64,000 bases of DNA from Sipunculus nudus (GCA_026874595.1 CM049310.1:76625056-76689055); one strand, 5' to 3'; counted from the first letter of the stretch, positions 35,745 to 47,290 are shown. Notes: generated by a model not told the origin, from the letters alone. Program-made: numbers and translations.

Positions 35745-36030
35745 TAAAAAAAATAAGGTATGGTTCTCAGGCACTTTTTTTTCCAGAAATCAGTGCGGGC
35801 GGGCGGTATTTTATTTTTGACCTTTTTTTAATGTCGCGATAAAAATATCATATGATCAGGGAAGAGCATGAAAATAACATATTTCTTTCCTAAACAGGTA
35901 AAAGCACTACAAAAATTGTATTATTTATCTTCTTGAAAGATAAAAATCAAAATGAAAATTTTTGATGCGGGGGGTTAAAATTGACGCGGGCGGTGCCTGA
36001 GAACCATACCTTTTATTTTTTTTTTTGGCC
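35745..36030 (+). mobile_element. PIF/Harbinger-like MITE family H, copy 3
   Basis: GGTATGGTTCTCAGGCAC near the left end, the same interior blocks as copy 2, and an intact right end GGTGCCTGAGAACCATACC ... GGCC followed by TTA (36031-36033). The left GGCC is lost, so the target duplication cannot be confirmed. Confidence 0.85.
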
Positions 36031-36544
36031 TTATCAAAACATTTTAATTTGTGTTTTTTCCTTGTGGATCTGTTTTCGTGCATTCCGTCGAGTCTTTATG
36101 CCCGGCCAACCTGGTATACCATGAGTGAGTGTATGCTTTATACTCTATAGAATAAAAAATAGTACACTTGCATCGTTTTAAAAGACAGAGTAGTCTTTGG
36201 CAGTTAAATTCCCTATGTTTGTTATCGGGTAAGGGCTTCGATAGCTCCACTTGTTGTTGTGATGGGCAACGCCGCTAATACGACTCTGATGAATAGGGCC
36301 TACCTTTCAAACTCTTTTAAACTCTTTAAAACTCTTTTACGCTGAAGAGACAAAAAATATCTTTGGTTTGGACTTAAGGAAGAGAGCCCGGGCCGACAGA
36401 CAGGTGAACGCATTATGTGGTACAATATATGACGGAATTTTGAAAACAATAATCCTGTAGCTGATTCTCGTTAAAACATATATAAAATATATAAATAAAC
36501 AATAATACATCAATCAACAGCTAACTCAAGTGAGACCTCTAATC
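36031..36544. other. AT-rich intergenic DNA
   Basis: Nothing recognised apart from a short CTCTTTTAAACTCTTTAAAACTC-like repetition near 36310-36340. Confidence 0.4.
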
Positions 36545-36945
36545 GGCTTCTGTGGCTCAGGGGCAGAGCACAGGACTTAAGCCGGGAGAACGTGGGTTCG
36601 AATCTCAGCCGAGACTGAGATTTTTCAATGCGGCTTCTACCCAGGGTGAGCGCTCTGAAGGCCTAATTTGAAGGCTGTACCTAACGGCCGTGTTTCACTC
36701 GCAAACGAGTGGGCCTTTCGGGGGTTCCTTGGTGGAATGACCCAGCAATGAAGACGATTTACACACTTAGGGCGCCGTAGTCATGGGGCCTGGTGGACGC
36801 GAGGATATAAAATGAGAGGATTCGTGTGATATACTGCCCTGTCACGAAGTCTGAAACCGGAATGGAATTCTGCAGATGTACATATACGTAGTTAAGTTAG
36901 CATTAAAAAAAATTGAGGCGCCACAAAAATAATATTTAAAAAAAG
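36545..36945 (+). mobile_element. SINE family A, near-full-length copy (A2)
   Basis: Head GGCTTCTGTGGCTCAGGGGC with A box, B box GTGGGTTCGAATCTCAG, then the full family A body (GAGCGCTCTGAAGGCCTAAT, CGTGTTTCACTCGCAAACGA, ATTCTGCAGATGTACATA) and an A-rich end. The target duplication is unclear (ACCTCT on both sides is suggestive but short). Confidence 0.85.
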
Positions 36946-39232
36946 GTTCAACCTCTGGTAAATACATTGTCCTGTGCCATTACAGAGACAGGCTCCGACC
37001 CAGCCATGGACGCTAAATAAGGAAAATCATCTGCAGCGCAGTGCGACCTTTAACCACATAATGAAAGGAAAATTAAAAAATTTCTGAATCGTTTAGACCG
37101 GATAATTTACTGCGATGGAAAGATCAAATGGTATATAACATAATGGTGGCTAAATATCATCTTCATAGGAAAGAGCAAATGGTAAATAACATAATGATGG
37201 CTTAATAACATCTACATATAATGCATTATTTATGAAATTTGCCTAAAATATCAGACATGGTTAGCATATTATCTTTTCATTCAGTACTCACCCCTACATG
37301 GGTCCTCCGTTAACGTGTATAATGATGGAGAATTAAGGTAGTTTTGAAGTGCACACTCAAGTAGTGTGCGTCATGATATTGTGTCATGATATTAAATAAA
37401 GCCACATTTGACCTTTTGTGTGTATTATATTCACACCAAAAAAAACTTGTTTTCGATCAGTCCATTCCAAGTTTCCGCCGGTGCCTGCAGATAAATCATT
37501 TGTTCCCTCGTTACTGCTACGTTGTATGAATGTGACTTGTTTTGGGAATGTCAACTCGTGACCACGACAATAAGTAGATACAGCACCTCACTGACGACAA
37601 AAGGGGCCAGGAAATTAGCAGGTTATCGTACAATATTTAGGGTGCCTGAAGGTCGCTTGACTATTTGCAACATACCATCATCGTGTTTTCTTTTTTTTTC
37701 TTTTTGCGCCAATTTCCAGAAATCATTTATGGAGCGTGTGCCATTGAATAGAAACAGCCACGTGCTCGCCAACATCATAAATTAAAGTTTGCACAATTAT
37801 TACAGATATACATCGATTCGATGCATAGGTTTTACGTGCACATGTCGTTTTCTACGACTGTATACAGCTGTCGGTAGCCGTATGCAGCTCTGCTTGGATA
37901 AAACCATGTACAAGTAAGTATAAATCGATATGGCCAAAACGAGCTGATTGTACACTTTTTGCAACCTTACGGTAATTGTTCAGGCGGTACAATCCCGTTT
38001 GAAGGTTCCACGTGCGCAGCAGACGGTATGTTTCACCTGTGACCATTTCCATGTTTACATTTTACTTCCCGTTTATTTTCCTCTATTGTTTCACATTTCG
38101 TGATGAAAAAATCCGTCTGTTATAAGGTTTGATCACAGAATTACATGACAACTTTACATGCAACCAGAATGACATTTTGAATCTTGGCTTACAGGTAACT
38201 GTGAAAAAGTTTTTCTTCACTTCCAGGAATCTGCATTATATATATACATATTATATATTTACATACTGTATATTTACATGTTATATTTTATTTATTATTA
38301 TTTTCTCTTCTTCGTTTTTCTCTCCCTTCAGAACATATCTCAGACGAATCTTGAACATTTTATGGACATCTCAGATCTTATTAAATTTTAGAGTTTTCCG
38401 TGTAACATTATTTTCTATATTCCTTTTTTTCGTTGCTTAGGCGATGGCGGAGGTATGGGCTTTGTAAGTGTTCTTTTTTCGACTGCCGAATAAATAAATC
38501 AGGGTGAGTTGTGTTTAGTAGCAAATCTTTCATGATGACAGTCAAGCACCGGGGTCGAATACTTAATTACCTAATTAGTTAATTAGTATGTTCGTGTCAA
38601 TGTGTTTGATGCTGCCGTTCTTTACGTGTTCCCTAAGTCACCAACACATGCAAGTAAAATGGATAAAAAAAAAATCAAACGAACCTTGCTGACTCAGCAT
38701 CTATATTCCGTTTGTACAATGGTTAGGTAGCCGGTATGGTTGCTGTAACTGAAGGACACGTGGCTGTATTTATTTTCCCTATATAACATCTATAAAACAC
38801 CTGAAGTTTGGGCCTTTTTTAAATAATTTTCAAAATATATTCTGATATCAAACTTTTTTTACCTGGGAATTGTTTTTTTTCAGTCAATCTAGACCAAGAA
38901 AATGAGGGTTTGTGGATCTCCTTTTTTAACCATCCTGGCCCGAAGTGAAGCCCAAAATACCCCTCCAAGCAGTCCAAAACAAGCATTTGGACAATATGTC
39001 TTTGATTGACCAATACTATCAATTCTATTGGAGATTATGCTTAGCATACTTAAAAAAACAAACAATGGGGTGTTCTTGGTGCTCCATCACATGATGGCTA
39101 GAGCCAGCCAGGCATGGTAACCCCAGGTCATGTCAACTAATGACTACGTGACCATAATAGGTTTTGAACTTGGGTCCAGCTAATAACAGGAAATATATGT
39201 AGACATTGCGCATGTTATTTTATGTATTATAA
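36946..39232. other. Intergenic DNA, nothing firmly recognised
   Basis: Holds a roughly 55-bp imperfect tandem duplication around 37117-37224 (AAATGGTATATAACATAATG and AAATGGTAAATAACATAATG). Short frames here lack motifs. Confidence 0.4.
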
Positions 39233-39509
39233 GGCCAAAAAATAATAAACGCATGGTTCTCAGGCACCGCCCGCGTCAATTTTAACCCCCCCCCCCCTCA
39301 ACAATTTTTATTTTATTTTCATCTTTCAAAAAGATAAAATCATACAATTTTGATAAGATTTCCTTTGTTATGTAGTGATTTTACCTGTTCACCCAAAAAA
39401 ATTCCTTGATTATAAGACATTTTATCGAAACATACAAAAAAGGTAAAAAAAAAATCGCCCGCCGTCCCTGATATCTGAAAAAAGTGCCTGAGAACCATCC
39501 TTTTTAGCC
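39233..39509 (-). mobile_element. PIF/Harbinger-like MITE family H, copy 4
   Basis: Reverse orientation. The left edge GGCCAAAAAATAATAAACGC leads to ATGGTTCTCAGGCACCGCCC, and the right edge is GTGCCTGAGAACCATCC ... AGCC. TAA is present on both sides (39230-39232 and 39510-39512). Carries a poly-C run near 39287-39297 and a shorter interior than copy 2. Confidence 0.87.
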
Positions 39510-39512
39510 TAA

Positions 39513-40073
39513 TCAATTATATATAATAATAATGATATATACAATATCAATTTCTCATAATAAATTTATAAATGTTGTGCATTAGGTTGAACATTTATAC
39601 GATAACTATATTGTTTACAAAATGCTAAAAAAAGGGAGAAAAAACTCTCGTAATATATCAAATTTAAAACTGAAAAAACTCCCGTAATATATAGTATATA
39701 AAATTGTGACCAAGACCTTTGCGCATTTTATCCATCATATAAATGTTTACTATAACCGTTCAGTTGTTTGAGAAAAGATCCTAACAGACAGACGGCGAAC
39801 AGACGCCTCTCATAACAATAGCTCAAAGAGGAGATCTGGCGATGAAGCTTGTGACTTTAACAGTATGTTGATTTTATTTATGTACCATAGATCGGACAAA
39901 GATCTGGTCGTACACACACATGAACATTTGTTGCGCGGTGGTTTACTCATCCACTATAATAAAATCAATACATCTTAAGCCGGGTGGTCAGTGGGATACC
40001 ATGAAACCCATCGTGTGGAAACAATGAATAACGATTAGTCGGAGAGCGTATAACGAGCCCAGGGACCAGTTTT
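39513..40073. other. Intergenic DNA
   Basis: AT-rich, with a short imperfect duplication of AAAAACTCYCGTAATATAT near 39640-39690. No gene recognised. Confidence 0.4.
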
Positions 40074-40439
40074 ATGCTCTGGGCAGACACGGAAACAAAG
40101 CCGGGCAAACGGAAGGGGCTTATGTCCATTTGTAACGAGGACAGGAAAACTTATCTGAGTTCGCCACGGGTCACAGAGGGACCGAGCGGCCAAGGCGGCC
40201 CCTGTGTAGACCGATCGAGACGCATGTGCTGCGCCTTCCACGGCCGTCTGTCTTTCAAGGAAGAAAGCCGCAAGGATAATAGTAGAGCCATAAGGATTGG
40301 TATCGTGGTTTACAGACTAGCACCTCGGGCAGGCATCTGCCCTCCGGACTTTGCCATCATCATTTGTCTTTTAGACCTCTCCCCAAAGCTGGTGAAGCAC
40401 CATAAAAGAACCTCTACTTACGACAAGGTCCAATCGTAA
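40074..40439 (+). CDS. Unidentified 121-codon open frame in a GC-richer island
   Basis: Plus-strand frame of 121 codons with an overlapping minus-strand frame at 40035-40241. The peptide is basic and low in recognisable structure; a late segment (ICPPDFAIIICLLDLSP) is moderately hydrophobic. The region 40000-40420 is GC-richer than its flanks, which favours chance frames. I recognise no family. Could be a lone exon, a retrogene fragment or noise. Confidence 0.13.
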   Translation: MLWADTETKPGKRKGLMSICNEDRKTYLSSPRVTEGPSGQGGPCVDRSRRMCCAFHGRLSFKEESRKDNSRAIRIGIVVYRLAPRAGICPPDFAIIICLLDLSPKLVKHHKRTSTYDKVQS

Positions 40440-40652
40440 GACCAAACGCATTAAAAAAACTATCTGGACGACTCAAACTGTTACGATAGAAATTCTCACA
40501 CGGCAATATATCAAAGAACTCCATGGACGTGTGATTATTCATCAAATTTTCATTTTCTTCCAAGTATCCTATTTATTTCTCTGGAAAAAATCAAACGTAA
40601 TCATGCTTGTATTAATCGTTACATATCAGGATTTATAAAATGCCGTCATCCG

Positions 40653-41240
40653 ATGGTTACACAAGACATCCGTCCGAAATATACTATAATTACACAAGAC
40701 ATCCGTCCGCAATATACTATAATTAAACAATACATCCGTCCGCAATACTCTTATGTAACACAATACATCCGTCCGCAATATATTATGGTTACGCAATATG
40801 TCCGATCGCAATATACTATGGTAACGCAAAACATCCGTCCGCAATACACTATGGTTACGCAATACATCCGTCCGCAATATACTATTGTTACACAATACAT
40901 CCGTCCGCAATATACTATTGTTACACAATACATCCGTCCGCAATATACTATTGTTACACAATACATCCGTCCGCAATATACTATGGTTACACAATACATC
41001 CGTCCGCAATATACTATGGTTACACAATACATCCGTCCGCAATATACGTTGGTTACACAATACATCCGTCCGCAATATACGTTGGTTACACAATACATCC
41101 GTCCGCAATATACTATGGATACACAATACATCCGTCCCCAATACTCATTTGTAACACAATAAATCCGTCCGCAATATACTATGGTTACGCAAAACATCTT
41201 TCCACAATATACTATGGTTACACAATTCATCCATCCGCAA
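40653..41240 (+). repeat. Minisatellite, 33-bp unit, about 17-18 copies
   Basis: The word CATCCGTCCGCAATA recurs every 33 bp with variants in the linking part (ACTATGGTTACACAATA, ACTATTGTTACACAATA, ACGTTGGTTACACAATA). Because 33 is a multiple of three, at least four reading frames on the two strands stay open, one on the plus strand encoding an 11-residue IRPQYTMVTQY-type repeat for 169 codons. Central units are nearly identical and edge units more diverged, the usual pattern for a minisatellite. I treat the open frames as a by-product. Confidence 0.95.
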
Positions 41241-42326
41241 TGGTATTATAAACGAGTCTCATGAAATAGTTTCATTGTTTTCAGAAATGCACGATCCATC
41301 TGCGTTTGTTTTATCATTTTATTTTTCAAATGCTGTCTTTATATTGATAACCTATAGGTGTATGAGGTGTGTAATAAATCAGACATGTTCTTTCATCTTT
41401 AAAGCTTCACAGAAAATATTCAGTGTTAAAACAACCTCCAACGCACTCCCATAACCACTGCCTCAGAAACAGCTGATAAATCATCTTTACTGGTCTGCAG
41501 CCAATCAAGTTAATCACACTTTGCTTCCATCCTTTACGTTAACATTAATTTATTCCCCCGAAGTCTAACTTATCATAGTTATTCTAAGCCCTGAATTTTT
41601 CATTGAATTTATGAAAACCTTTTTGTCATGATTGTTATTTTATTTTTTAAATCATCACGCTAATCGATTTTTCTAATCTAGCAAAAATAAAGGCATTGTT
41701 GAGGTAAAACATATTCATTGTTACTACTTCGTGGTCAACTGTATGCTGAGTCTCCAGGTGATAAAATAAATAAAATCAGCAGAAGAAAATCCAGGACCAG
41801 CTAATCAGTATAGTCATCATTCTTGCCGCATCCGGAGAGAAGTGGAAACAAGTAGCCGGGAGGGCCAGCAGATATGAAGCTCATAAGGAGGGCAAACTGT
41901 AAACAAACCCTGGCCGAAAAGATTGCTTTGAGTTTGTCCTTACATATCGACTGGGATATCTCTCAGCAACAAGAATGGACTTTTATTTGACTTTCCAACT
42001 ATGGTTACATAATTCATTCCCCCTGTCTGCAGTGTTTGTAGATAAAATCGCGTTTTCATTGATCAGTCCGGCACCATGCATAAAGCCCCACCCGCTCTGT
42101 ATAGATATTCAAGATTTTATTTTTATGAACTCTATGTATTTTTTTTTTGGTTTAAATATTATTATAAAACTTAGGTATCTTTTTTTCCACTTTGCAAGAT
42201 TAGCTAAGCAAATCAAGGAGGAAAGGTATTTCTTTCCAGAGTTACCCTGTCTCGTAGAAAACTGGTTATCGAGAACTCGTATAAACCAGTGCTCGCTTCA
42301 TAACACTTTATGCAAAATAAATGTTA
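41241..42326. other. Intergenic DNA
   Basis: AT-rich. The plus-strand frame 41975-42343 runs into MITE copy 5 and has no recognised motif. Confidence 0.4.
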
Positions 42327-42652
42327 GGCCAACAAAAAAATAAAAATAAAAGGTATGGTTCTCAGGCATCGCCCGCGTCAATTTTAACCCCCCCCCCCCC
42401 CCACACACATCAAAGTTTTATTTTGATTTTCTTCAATACAATAATACATTTTTTAAAGTTTTCCTTTGTTATGTAGTGCTTTAACCTATTTAGTAAGAAA
42501 AAAGTGTCATTATCATGCTTTTTTCTGATCATTTGACATTTTTATCGAAACATACAGAAAAAGGTAAAAAAAGAAAAAACAAAAAAAAAAAAAAAAAAAA
42601 CGCCCGCACTGATTTATGAAAAAGTGCTTGAGTACCATACCTTTTTTTGGCC
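42327..42652 (-). mobile_element. PIF/Harbinger-like MITE family H, copy 5
   Basis: 326 bp in reverse orientation. The left edge is GGCCAACAAAAAAATAAAA then GGTATGGTTCTCAGGCA, and the right edge is GTGCTTGAGTACCATACC then a T run and GGCC. The flanks are TTA on the left and TAA on the right, a TWA context but not an exact direct repeat. Contains a poly-C run (42388-42402) and a poly-A run (42580-42600). Confidence 0.87.
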
Positions 42653-42655
42653 TAA

Positions 42656-43506
42656 TATCTGAGAAATAACATCATCGATTTTGGTTGGTAACTAGGACTG
42701 ACTGTCAAGAAATTATTTGATAGTTTACAGTATCATATCAGGTTTGCTTGTTAAAATTAATGAAAACTCTTTGGCAATTATATGCAAAATCCAGTCTCAT
42801 TAAGAGTTATCTGATTAGCTTCAGTAGCTATCGAAATGCACTCACTCACGAAATCTGAATTACAAGGTTGAATCGGTTTGTGTGATTTATACTTTGGCTC
42901 ACGAAGCTCGGTTTTATATCACCTAATTGAACATTACTTTAAAGGGTATTATGCTTAAGAACGTACAGCTGATTAATTGATTGTTATGCTTAATCGAATA
43001 AAACATTTATTCAGCTCATTAAATTTCATTAGGTTTTTCGATGAATATCCGTTTCAGTTGTATTACAAACCTCCCACATTCAAGATCACTGTGTTAACAA
43101 AATTAAATCAACCAAATTTGTGATTTTATGCTAAACGGATGCATGCAAATTAATTTATAATGGATTTGTTAAGTTCAAGTCCAACACCAGGGAAACATTT
43201 AGAGGGTCATGGAATCATTGGAGGGCAAATTAACTCCACCACTGTCGATTTGAAAGATTTTGAAAAGAAAATTAAAGATAATAATTTACTCAGTACTGGT
43301 ATCCCAGCCTTAATACCGAGCAGGGTTATATTATCACATGCATTTAACATGCATACACACAATAAATACATCATTACATAAATACATTAGTGAACATTTT
43401 ATTTTTTTTTTCAATGCTACACACTTTTAGGCAACCAGTAGCAACAAACCGCATTGTAAATAGAAAATATATTTATTTTACATGGATTGTATAACTAGTT
43501 ATAATA
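42656..43506. promoter_or_regulatory. Possible conserved non-coding block (best part 42780-43060)
   Basis: Repeat-free sequence with many homeodomain-like cores (CACCTAATTGAAC, GCTGATTAATTGATTG, GCTTAATCG, GCTCATTAAATTTCATTAGG) and ATATGCAAA. The look is that of a developmental enhancer. No conservation test was possible, and AT-rich DNA gives TAAT cores freely. Confidence 0.2.
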
Positions 43507-43692
43507 ACTAATACAGATGTTGGTGCTCGGTAGTCGGTAAGGGTGGAGGAAACCGGAGGACCCGGAGAAAACCACCGACCTTGGACGGGCAACTATAACC
43601 CACTCTCATTGCCACGCCGGGAATCGAACCCGGGTCACCAGCGGAGAAGGCCGAGCGTTTTACATCTCAGTTGTCCTGGCAACGGAATCCAA
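43507..43692 (-). mobile_element. SINE family B, copy B2
   Basis: Reverse complement gives AACGCTCGGCCTTCTCCGCT, the B box GACCCGGGTTCGATTCCCGG, then GGTGGTTTTCTCCGGGTCC and CGGTTTCCTCCACCCTTACC. It is the better-preserved of the two family B copies and lies in the opposite orientation to B1. Confidence 0.8.
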
Positions 43693-44658
43693 TATCAAAT
43701 TACATGTCCCAATCTAAAAACCGTTGTGTAGGTCTACCATAAAAAATGTTAAAATTTCATATTAAAATGAATGAGAATTTTGAAAACACGTGACAATAGA
43801 TAGAGCTCTGTACCACGTTTAAATAGATACTCGCACAAAGATTTTGACTCGGTAAGTCTACCCCGCAAGAAGGGGGCTTATAGGGGTTGATGTATATATT
43901 TCTATATCAATAGCTAGGTCAACTGTTGGGGGGAGGGGCTTCCTTAGGCCCTCCAGAGTACAAAGCCATGGAATTAAAATTGTTTCCTTTTTTTCTCTCT
44001 TCTGACCGTGTTTGCGCTGGATCTCAAATTTGGCTGATTAAAAAAAATGATCTTTGGGCACAATATTAATCATAGGTTACATATTTGCACCAATATTTAT
44101 TTTTCACCTTGACCACATTTCCCAGGTTGCCATCTCCATTTCTGTGTCCCGATTAACGGTCAGTTTCATGTGTCGTGGGACGGCTGATCTAGGCATAACC
44201 TGAGATCTGTGTTCATCTAGAGATTTGACTAAGACCGGTGCATGGTCACAAGCATACATAATGGAAAGGGCTTACAAAGTATAGGTACGTGTGATATGGC
44301 GAGAAAATGACATTGGCCTATTGGGGACCCTTCAGTAAAGACTAAAGAGGTCAGAGAAGTCCATCTGCCCGAAAGATTACACAAATGTAAGAATTTCTCA
44401 CAAGTTTGAAATTCTAATACTCACTAATAAGAATTTCTAATATATATATTTTAGAGTCATTGACAAGCTGTAAAAAATGAACAAATTGGAACAGACAACT
44501 AATTGGAACAGATAACTTTACAAATTGGAACACACGATTGATCAAGTGACCCAGGTGTCATGACGCTCAGCTGACTATGAAGACATTCACAAAAGGAATT
44601 TTATCATCTGAGGCCAAATTTTGTAGTCGGTATCCTCATCCAACTGAAGCATAGCACG
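43693..44658. other. Intergenic DNA
   Basis: No gene recognised. Includes the short duplicated phrase AATTGGAACAGA near 44485-44510. Confidence 0.4.
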
Positions 44659-44776
44659 AAGGATATAGACAACAGAGACCTAATTTTAGGTTTCCAAGGA
44701 GATTTTTCCTTGACCTCCCTTAATCTCAAGTAAGAAGATTTTAAGTGCAATGGTTACGATTTGTGCCCTGTTAATG
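44659..44776 (+). repeat. Direct repeat, copy 1 of a 118-bp unit
   Basis: Begins AAGGATATAGACAACAGAGA and ends near TTTGTGCCCTGTTAATGG. An imperfect copy lies 348 bp downstream at 45007-45125. It may be two copies of one dispersed repeat or a local duplication. Confidence 0.8.
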
Positions 44777-45006
44777 GACGACCTCATCTTTGCAGGTCTC
44801 AAAAATAGAGAAAAAAATGCGTAAAAATTCGGGGAAAAAATCCAGGTGGCGCCACCAGTCTGCAGGAACTAATGAAACACTCCATGATGAATATGCATGC
44901 ATAGAATCATGGTGACAAGTGCATTAGTTGTTCAGATACTGGAGCTTTTGTATCCAATTTTTTATTATTCTGGGGGGGGGGGGGTACTTTCGGGTCCCAT
45001 ATCTCA

Positions 45007-45125
45007 AAGGATATGGGTAACAGAGACCTAATTTCAGGTTTCCAAGAAGATTTTACATTGACCTCCCTGGATCTCAAGTAACAAGATTCTAGGTCTAGCG
45101 GTCACGATTTGTGCCTGGTTAGCGA
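45007..45125 (+). repeat. Direct repeat, copy 2 of the 118-bp unit
   Basis: Begins AAGGATATGGGTAACAGAGA and ends TTTGTGCCTGGTTAGCG. Roughly 80 percent similar by eye to copy 1, in the same orientation. Followed by a (GACGGACG)-like patch. Confidence 0.8.
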
Positions 45126-45326
45126 ACAGACGGACGGACCGCGGACGAAGAGTGATCGCTCTTTACTGGAGGCTGATATTGGTAGAGATACGAATAACCA
45201 AGGTTCATGTTCGACAAGCTCTTGAAGAGCAGAACTTGTAATTGTTTTATATTCATATGTTAACACGGCCGCAGGTTTGTTTGTGGATAGAAGCTACATA
45301 GACTTGCCGATCCGCTTGTCGAACTC

Positions 45327-45368
<42 letters not shown>

Positions 45369-45985
45369 TAATAATAACAGTAGACAACATTTATACAGAG
45401 CCAATTCTTCAATAGTGGGACTCACAGCGTAATTCACACACACAAACACACCCACTTACAAAGCATATTTTCATGGAAACCTATTTAATGTGCCTCTCCA
45501 TAAGCCTATTTTCTTTCTCACCTCCCTGCCTTATCCATTTTGACTTACTTAAGGAAACAAATCATATATATTAATGACCAAAATCTTGTCGAAAGAGAAA
45601 AGTTTTTAAATTGCTTTTTAAGTGATGTATGAGTCGGAGATTTTTAAGTGTAGTAGGAAACAAATTTCATACTTTTAGGGCTATGAACGGGAGAAACGTT
45701 CACCGACTTTCAGATAACCTTTCGGAACTCTAAAAAGATTTCCGCCAGCCAAAGGAAGCATGCGCAAAGGCCGATGGGTTATTAATTTTTCAGACAAATA
45801 TGATGGAAGTGAGCCATCGAAATGGCGGTTTACACAAACAGCAAATTTCTATTGTACGCGGCACTTGACGGGAAGCCAATGGAGCATTTTGAGCAGCGAC
45901 GTCACATGGTCAGTCTTTGGCTTCTTTAGATTGAGACGCGCAGCATTATTTTTAACCATCTGCAGCCGCAGATGTCCGGTTACAG
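45327..45985 (-). mobile_element. CR1/L2-like LINE, 5'-truncated 3' end (copy 2)
   Basis: Same family as the copy at 5676-6264. The minus strand reads LQMVKNNAARLNLKKPKTDH, then LLKMLHWLPVK, HFDGSLPSYLSEKL and LKVGERFSRS, with stops and indels after that. The 3' UTR is followed by a (TTA)n tail at 45327-45376. More decayed than copy 1. Its 5' edge abuts the second LINE at about 45985. Confidence 0.8.
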
Positions 45986-46738
45986 GTTGCTGCAGACGGT
46001 TAATCCCAAGTAGATGAACTCTTCATCTACATCGAGGGTGTGGTCACCGATACGAATATTTTGGATGCTGCGAATATCTTGGCCCATGACATTTGTCTCC
46101 TTTAGACTGAATGGTCAGTTCCAAGTTGCTTCAGGCATGGGCGAAGCAGTCAGCCAGTCTCTGTGGAGGTTCCAAAGTGTTTTGCCAGCACAGCTTCCTC
46201 TTCGCGTCATTTTTGTGTGAAGGTAGATGCTCTAGAATAAGAAATATGACAAGTGATAGCAGCAGGAAGGAGAAGCTGAAAATGCCAGTATGGGACAACA
46301 CAGGACACAACCTTTTTCAACGACGCTTTTGATTGGAATAGGGCATGAGGATGAGCCATCGTTCTGTTGGGTGCCCTGCATATCGTCATGGTAGAAAGTT
46401 ACCATTTTAAGGAGCTTTTAGGGGCAACCGATCCTGTGATGGAGCGGGAAAAAACATTTCTGGTTACAAAGTCAAATGCCTTGATCAGATCAGTGAATAC
46501 AGCAAAATGAGGTTGCTGCAGCTGCGGAAAAGAGAAAACCATATTCATCGTTCATCATCCTGTTCCGAAACCGCACTGTGACTGACTCTGGATACATTCG
46601 TGCAGCAAGTGTTCGGTGTCTGATGAGAATATACTAGTACTTATGTATTTGTTGCAGTCACTTGGGTCGCCTCTACTCTTGTAGAAAATTGCAATATTAG
46701 CGTCGCGCTCATCGACAAGGAGGAACAATGGCACGCCT
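45985..46738 (-). mobile_element. Second LINE: inverted 5' segment (reverse transcriptase core)
   Basis: Reading the minus strand from 46738 downwards shows, in order, pieces of a non-LTR reverse transcriptase: DANIAIFYKSRGDPSDCNKY, QSQCGF, FAVFTDLIKAFDFVTRN, a LFQSM-type segment, LELTI and DEEFIYLG followed by TVCSNL. These are the expected motifs from the fingers region to just past the palm. Frameshifts and stops are frequent, so the segment is dead. It lies head to head with the plus-strand 3' part of what appears to be the same element. Confidence 0.75.
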
Positions 46739-47290
46739 GAATATAAAGGTGAAGGTTTGGAAGAAAAATATGCTGACCATCAACACCAATGTCCAAGTGT
46801 ACCAGGCCTAGCTGCTAAAATACGGCAGTGGGGCACGTGCATTGTTCGCCCGTAAAGAGCACAGACTCACATTTCCAAGAGTCCGATTTCAAGCATGAAA
46901 ACCTTGCTCACCGAACGCATAGTTCGATGATTAAGGCATGTTCGCTCTACGGATGACAGGCGCATGCCCTAGGACAAGCTAAACGGAATGACCACAGGCA
47001 CCAGACCTGTGGGAAGGCCAGCTTTGCAGTACAAAGTTGTCTGCGAACGTGATCTTAAGGCCTTTGGAATCATTCAATCATTCTAAGAGGGTACAACATC
47101 TGATGGGGGCATCCTGAGACAGATAGTGAAGGCAGGAGTAAAGAAAGCGGAGACAGGTATTGATAGAAAATAGGGACCACAGACTACGTTGAAGGATCAG
47201 GCTTTGACAGCATCAGCAAGCAGCAAGCACTGCCGCTCACAAACAGACCGATCAACCTATTGCGCAGTTTCGTACGTCTTCCGAGACAGA
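46733..47290 (+). mobile_element. Second LINE: 3' segment (C-terminal region), plus strand
   Basis: Plus-strand pieces MARLN, KVWKKNMLTINTNVQVYQA, LKYGSGARALFARKEHRL, GTRPVGRPALQYK and CERDLKAFGI follow the order of the C-terminus of the same LINE type (post-reverse-transcriptase region and the RP-GRP-RYKD-like motif). Several stops and frameshifts. In an intact element this part would follow the TVCSNL motif of the inverted segment after only about 15 residues. Confidence 0.75.

Noticed and set aside
40751-41230. Antisense 159- and 171-codon frames
   Set aside because: All frames of the 33-bp minisatellite without stops stay open; no independent evidence for coding.
41975-42343. 122-codon plus-strand frame
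   Set aside because: Its end lies inside MITE copy 5, and it has no recognisable domain or splice context.
43610-43660. Second tRNA-like B box (minus strand)
   Set aside because: Belongs to SINE family B, shared with 12505-12685.
46207-46389. 60-codon minus-strand frame as a gene
   Set aside because: A shifted reading within the decayed reverse transcriptase segment of the inverted LINE.
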